A DNA stretch of 64,000 nt, from positions 1 to 64,000 of the forward strand of contig DYCF01000012.1 in NCBI GenBank assembly GCA_019418225.1, in the 5' to 3' direction. How positions within the stretch are numbered: position 1 is the stretch's first letter; every line of letters begins with the position of its first letter. The notes below the pieces were generated by a model. That model saw only the letters and a list, made by a program, of their open reading frames with translations, was not told the DNA's origin and did not search any database. A program made the translations under genes and the position numbers. This DNA is from Clostridiales bacterium. Its GTDB lineage: Bacteria; Bacillota; Clostridia; Lachnospirales; Cellulosilyticaceae. Below are positions 60,944-64,000 of the stretch, piece by piece.

Positions 60944-61549
60944 CTATTGAATCGCTTTTTTTATTGCAGCCATAAGTTCTTCATATGTTTCATATGCTGG
61001 GAGTTCAGGATGATCTGCTTTAATTTGTTCTGTACTCTTAAATAAAAATCCTGCTTTACTTGCTTTAATCATGCCAAGGTCATTGTAACTATCTCCGCTT
61101 GCAATTGTTTCATAACCAATTGATTGTAATGCCTTAACAGTCGTGAGTTTAGAATTCTCAATACGCATCTTAAATCCTGTAATTTCACCATTATCAGCTA
61201 CTTCAAGTGAGTTACAGAAAATAGTAGGCCATCCTAATTTCTTCATTAATGGACTTGCAAATTGAGTAAATGTATCACTAATAATAATAACTTGTGTAAA
61301 TGAACGAAGTTCATCAAGAAATTCCTTTGCCCCAGGTATTGGGTCAATATTAGCGATTGTTTCTTGAATTTCTTTAAGGCCTAAACCATGTTCTTTTAAA
61401 ATGCCAAGACGCCATTTCATTAATTTATCATAATCCGGCTCATCTCTAGTTGTTCTTTTTAATTCAGGAATACCACTTGCCTCAGCAAATGCAATCCAGA
61501 TTTCTGGTACCAATACCCCTTCTAAATCTAAACACACAATGTGCATCAT
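60944..61549 (-). CDS. thrH: ThrH, homoserine phosphotransferase / phosphoserine phosphatase
   Basis: A 201-residue HAD-family enzyme. The nucleophile is in CLDLEGVLVPEIWIAF near 8, with EAFSD-like motif II in IIISDTF near 92 and motif IV in IASGDSYND near 150. The VPEIW start is the mark of ThrH, which dephosphorylates phosphoserine and can move the phosphate to homoserine, feeding threonine biosynthesis. This complements asd in the same window. AGGAGG precedes the ATG. Confidence 0.92.
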   Translation of the reverse strand: MMHIVCLDLEGVLVPEIWIAFAEASGIPELKRTTRDEPDYDKLMKWRLGILKEHGLGLKEIQETIANIDPIPGAKEFLDELRSFTQVIIISDTFTQFASPLMKKLGWPTIFCNSLEVADNGEITGFKMRIENSKLTTVKALQSIGYETIASGDSYNDLGMIKASKAGFLFKSTEQIKADHPELPAYETYEELMAAIKKAIQ

Positions 61550-61734
61550 ATTATTTCCTCCTAGTTATGTATTTTCAAAATATAATATACTATTTTACAA
61601 CTTTCTCTCTAATAACTCAACTTTTTTATATTATCCTGCAATTTTATTATCGATTTTTCTAGCGACTCTACTGCTTTTGTCTTTATTACACCTCTGCATC
61701 TATTCTGCTCTGCAACTTTGAAATAGGGTTTTAA

Positions 61735-62039
61735 ATCCATTTCTTCTGTAAACTTACTTCGGATGGACTTCGCCTTCTACCACACATAAAGGCAATCTGT
61801 GAAGACTTTGAAAAAATACAGATGGAAATTGATGATTTAAATGGTCTTTCTGCTGGTTGAAACTATCTTTTTAGAGCCGGGTCGACTACTTGCTATTTTG
61901 CCTGAAAACCATTATCTTGCGAATCTCGATGTCGTTCCACTCAAGGAATTATGTCGCGAACCATTTATGTTACTTGAAAAAGGCGAAAACCTCTTCACTT
62001 GCTGTGAAAAAGTTTATTGAATATCTGCAATTTCGATAA
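61735..62039 (+). pseudogene. LysR-family regulator remnant
   Basis: Broken relic of a LysR-type regulator upstream of the MATE gene. One frame gives KLTSDGLRLLPHIKAICEDF and EIDDLNGLSAG before a stop at 61858 (the end of the HTH domain and the linker). After a gap with most of the effector domain gone, another frame gives LLAILPENHYLANLDVVPLK and EPFMLLEKGEN, and a third ends SSLAVKKFIEYLQFR. Frameshifts, stops and a large internal deletion show it is dead. Upstream bases 61640-61735 may hold a decayed N-terminus. Confidence 0.85.
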
Positions 62040-62119
62040 AGATATCTGTTGTCATTTTCAAAGAGCTATGTTAAGATATCATCCCACATTAATTATGATT
62101 ATTAGCTTAAGGAGGTATC

Positions 62120-63463
62120 ATGAATTCAACTCAAGAACGAATGAAAACAAAACCAATTTTCCCATTATTAGTCTCTATGGCACTTCCAATGATGTTCTCT
62201 ATGATGATTCAATCTCTTTACAATATCATCGATAGCATCTTTGTTGCTAAACTTGGGAATGATGCATTCACAGCAGTATCCCTTATCTACCCTCTACAAA
62301 ATCTTATTCTTGCCGTTGCTGTTGGTTTTGGAATTGGTGTCAATTCCTGTATTGCAATAGCTACCGGAAGTCAAAACATAAAACGTGCAGAAAATGCTGC
62401 CTCAACAGGCATTATATTAAGCATCATACATTCAATTCTTTTTATCTTCTTTGGAATCATGGCTACCAAGCCATTCCTAAAAATGTTCACCGATAGCGAA
62501 ACTATTATTACTATGGGTAGTCAATATGGCTATATTGTACTATGTCTTTCCTTTGGTTGCCTTGTTCAGGTATGTTATGAAAAGATTTTTCAAGCACTTG
62601 GTAATATGACCATTACCATGGTTGTCCTAACAGTTGGTGCAATAATTAATATTATCCTTGACCCAATCTTTATCTTTGGCTACCTTGGATGTCCTGCTAT
62701 GGGCGTTGCTGGTGCTGCTGTTGCAACAGTATGCGGGCAAATCAGTGGGCTTATTATTTATGTAATCTACTATCAAAAGAAAAAGGCCTCTATTCCATTA
62801 AACATTCAGTTTAAAGGCTTAAAATTTGATAAAACCCTTATTAAGCAACTTTATGCCGTTGGAATTCCTTCTGCAATCATGATTGCACTTCCATCGATAT
62901 TAATCAGCAGTTTAAATTCTATGCTTGTAAAATTTTCACAGCTTCATGTATCTGTATTAGGCATTTACTATAAATTGCAAACATTTATCTATTTACCATC
63001 TGGTGGTATCGTTCAAGGTATGCGTCCAATTGTTGGTTTCAATTATGGAGCAGGAGAAACAAAACGCGTGAAAAAAACATTAGAAGTGAGTCTACTTTTC
63101 ACTGCTTTAATCATGCTACTCGGTACTATTTTGTCACTAACACTCCCGGAACAGCTCTTACTCATGTTTAATGCTGATGCACAAATGCTAGAGATTGGTG
63201 TACCTGCTTTAAGAATTATCAGTCTTGGCTTCTTAGTCTCTTCCTTTGGCGTTATCTATTCTGGGGCATTTGAGGCACTCGGGCAAGGAATGCCTTCTTT
63301 AATCATCAGTTTACTTCGACAATTGGTTATTATCCTCCCATTGTCTTATATTTTAAGCAGCTTCATAGGCGCAAACGGTATCTGGTTTGCCTTCCCGATT
63401 TCAGAAGCTATCGCTTCAATAGTTGCAATCATATTAATGAAGCGTGCATTAAAACGCATATAA
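62120..63463 (+). CDS. MATE-family multidrug efflux transporter
   Basis: A 447-residue MATE protein with about twelve membrane segments in two similar halves. The early PLLVSMALPMMFSMMIQSLYNIIDSIFVAKLG and the central GGIVQGMRPIVGFNYGAGETKRVKKTLE (near 300) are typical of the DinF/MepA branch. It exports drugs by H+ or Na+ exchange. AGGAGGT precedes the ATG. The upstream LysR remnant suggests its regulation has been lost or changed. Confidence 0.92.
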   Translation: MNSTQERMKTKPIFPLLVSMALPMMFSMMIQSLYNIIDSIFVAKLGNDAFTAVSLIYPLQNLILAVAVGFGIGVNSCIAIATGSQNIKRAENAASTGIILSIIHSILFIFFGIMATKPFLKMFTDSETIITMGSQYGYIVLCLSFGCLVQVCYEKIFQALGNMTITMVVLTVGAIINIILDPIFIFGYLGCPAMGVAGAAVATVCGQISGLIIYVIYYQKKKASIPLNIQFKGLKFDKTLIKQLYAVGIPSAIMIALPSILISSLNSMLVKFSQLHVSVLGIYYKLQTFIYLPSGGIVQGMRPIVGFNYGAGETKRVKKTLEVSLLFTALIMLLGTILSLTLPEQLLLMFNADAQMLEIGVPALRIISLGFLVSSFGVIYSGAFEALGQGMPSLIISLLRQLVIILPLSYILSSFIGANGIWFAFPISEAIASIVAIILMKRALKRI

Positions 63464-63485
63464 CAGTATTTCTATAAATCAAAGA

Positions 63486-63524
63486 AAACGGTAAAGTCCA
63501 CGCTACGCACTTTACCGTTTTTTC
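63486..63524 (+). terminator. Terminator of the MATE gene
   Basis: AACGGTAAAGT pairs with ACTTTACCGTT around a CCACGCTACGC loop, followed by TTTTTC. Confidence 0.88.
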
Positions 63525-63647
63525 ACCTGAAGCTATTCCATACCAAAATTTTTTGACGCTCTCATCATCTATTTTCACACCTTTAGAAAAAAACACGCCA
63601 TCCACTACAAATATTGCCCTTATTGATTCTTTATCTGGTATAGCTAC

Positions 63648-64000
63648 CTATATTAATTCTAAAAATGTTTTTCCAAATAACAATGCAAGCACCACAAACA
63701 TTACATATCGTACATTTTTAGCGCCACCTTTAATTGCAAAGCGTGCGCCGGTATAACCACCTAACATCGCACATACTGCTGCTGGTAACGCAAGCCAAAA
63801 TAACACCTTACCATTTAAAGTATAAATAATCATAGATGTAATATTAGATACCTTCGCGCATCCAGAAGATGTTACTAATTCTAAGCCCAGTAAAGCTGAA
63901 AAAGCCAATATTAAAAACGTCCCTGTTCCAGGTCCTATAAGCCCATCATAGCAACCAATTACTAAACCAATTACTGTTGCTAAAATAGACTGTTTAGAAA
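63648..64000 (-). CDS. TSUP-family (TauE/SafE, DUF81) permease, cut by the window end
   Basis: Partial: the open frame continues past 64000, so the 5' end is missing. The visible 116 residues match the C-terminal half of a TSUP membrane protein, with GCYDGLIGPGTGTFLILAF (the G-x-Y-D-G-x-x-G-P-G-T-G mark), SNITSMIIYTLNGKV, and a last membrane segment. About three membrane helices are visible. Such proteins export or import sulfonates, sulfite or organic anions. The substrate is unknown. Confidence 0.85.
   Translation of the reverse strand, partial: SKQSILATVIGLVIGCYDGLIGPGTGTFLILAFSALLGLELVTSSGCAKVSNITSMIIYTLNGKVLFWLALPAAVCAMLGGYTGARFAIKGGAKNVRYVMFVVLALLFGKTFLELI

Overview
The window is AT-rich DNA from a spore-forming, Gram-positive anaerobe of the Clostridia. 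Low-GC codon use, the spore protease YabG, a CotS-like spore coat protein, a collagen-like exosporium-type protein, ClpA/ClpS, ferredoxin-dependent oxidoreductases, and T-box, S-box and THI-box leaders all point that way. A Lachnospirales/Cellulosilyticum-like host is my guess, not shown. I see no rRNA, tRNA, CRISPR array, transposase, prophage or plasmid gene. This is chromosomal housekeeping DNA with many small repeats and palindromes between genes.

Layout. 0-7 kb: 34-bp tandem repeats, yabG, a PEGA-domain membrane protein, a CotS-like protein, a DUF4340 protein and cca. 7-12 kb: a polar amino-acid ABC transporter, an HD-domain protein and a COG1092 RNA methyltransferase. 12-25 kb is a sulfur-amino-acid block. 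One SAM-I (S-box) leader drives aminotransferase-metN-metI-metQ. A second drives a PaaK-like acyl-CoA ligase with a four-subunit 2-oxoacid:ferredoxin oxidoreductase. Nearby are a cystathionine lyase (mccB-like) and a fused mccA-yrrT gene. 25-37 kb: zinc-ribbon and TPM proteins, NUDIX, clpS-clpA, a DUF1576 membrane protein, YitT and a GltD-like flavoprotein. 37-48 kb: a 47-residue small gene, pepF, asd, a radical SAM protein, a lipoprotein, a patatin and a T-box/proS unit. 48-64 kb: TPP riboswitch/thiT, IclR, kduD, the collagen-like gene with a sigma-K-like promoter, an N-terminally truncated ECF sigma with its anti-sigma, TetR/DegV, a two-component system with a PepSY protein, thrH, a LysR pseudogene beside a MATE pump, and a TSUP permease cut by the window end.

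How the genes work together. The strongest functional story is the methionine block. The two S-box leaders have near-consensus promoters with 17-bp spacers and look like duplicates. One controls methionine uptake and an aminotransferase. The other controls an acyl-CoA ligase and a reductive-carboxylase-type oxidoreductase. I infer a route from a methylthio fatty acid such as 3-methylthiopropionate, through its CoA ester and 4-methylthio-2-oxobutyrate, to methionine. It would be switched off by SAM.

Non-coding structure. A 115-bp mobile-like repeat occurs seven times, and one copy supplies the last codons and stop of the mccA-yrrT fusion. A second family of long palindromes sits just 3' of genes in one fixed relative orientation. 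Their arms differ in sequence between copies but stay self-complementary. A third, roughly 35-bp palindrome occurs three times.
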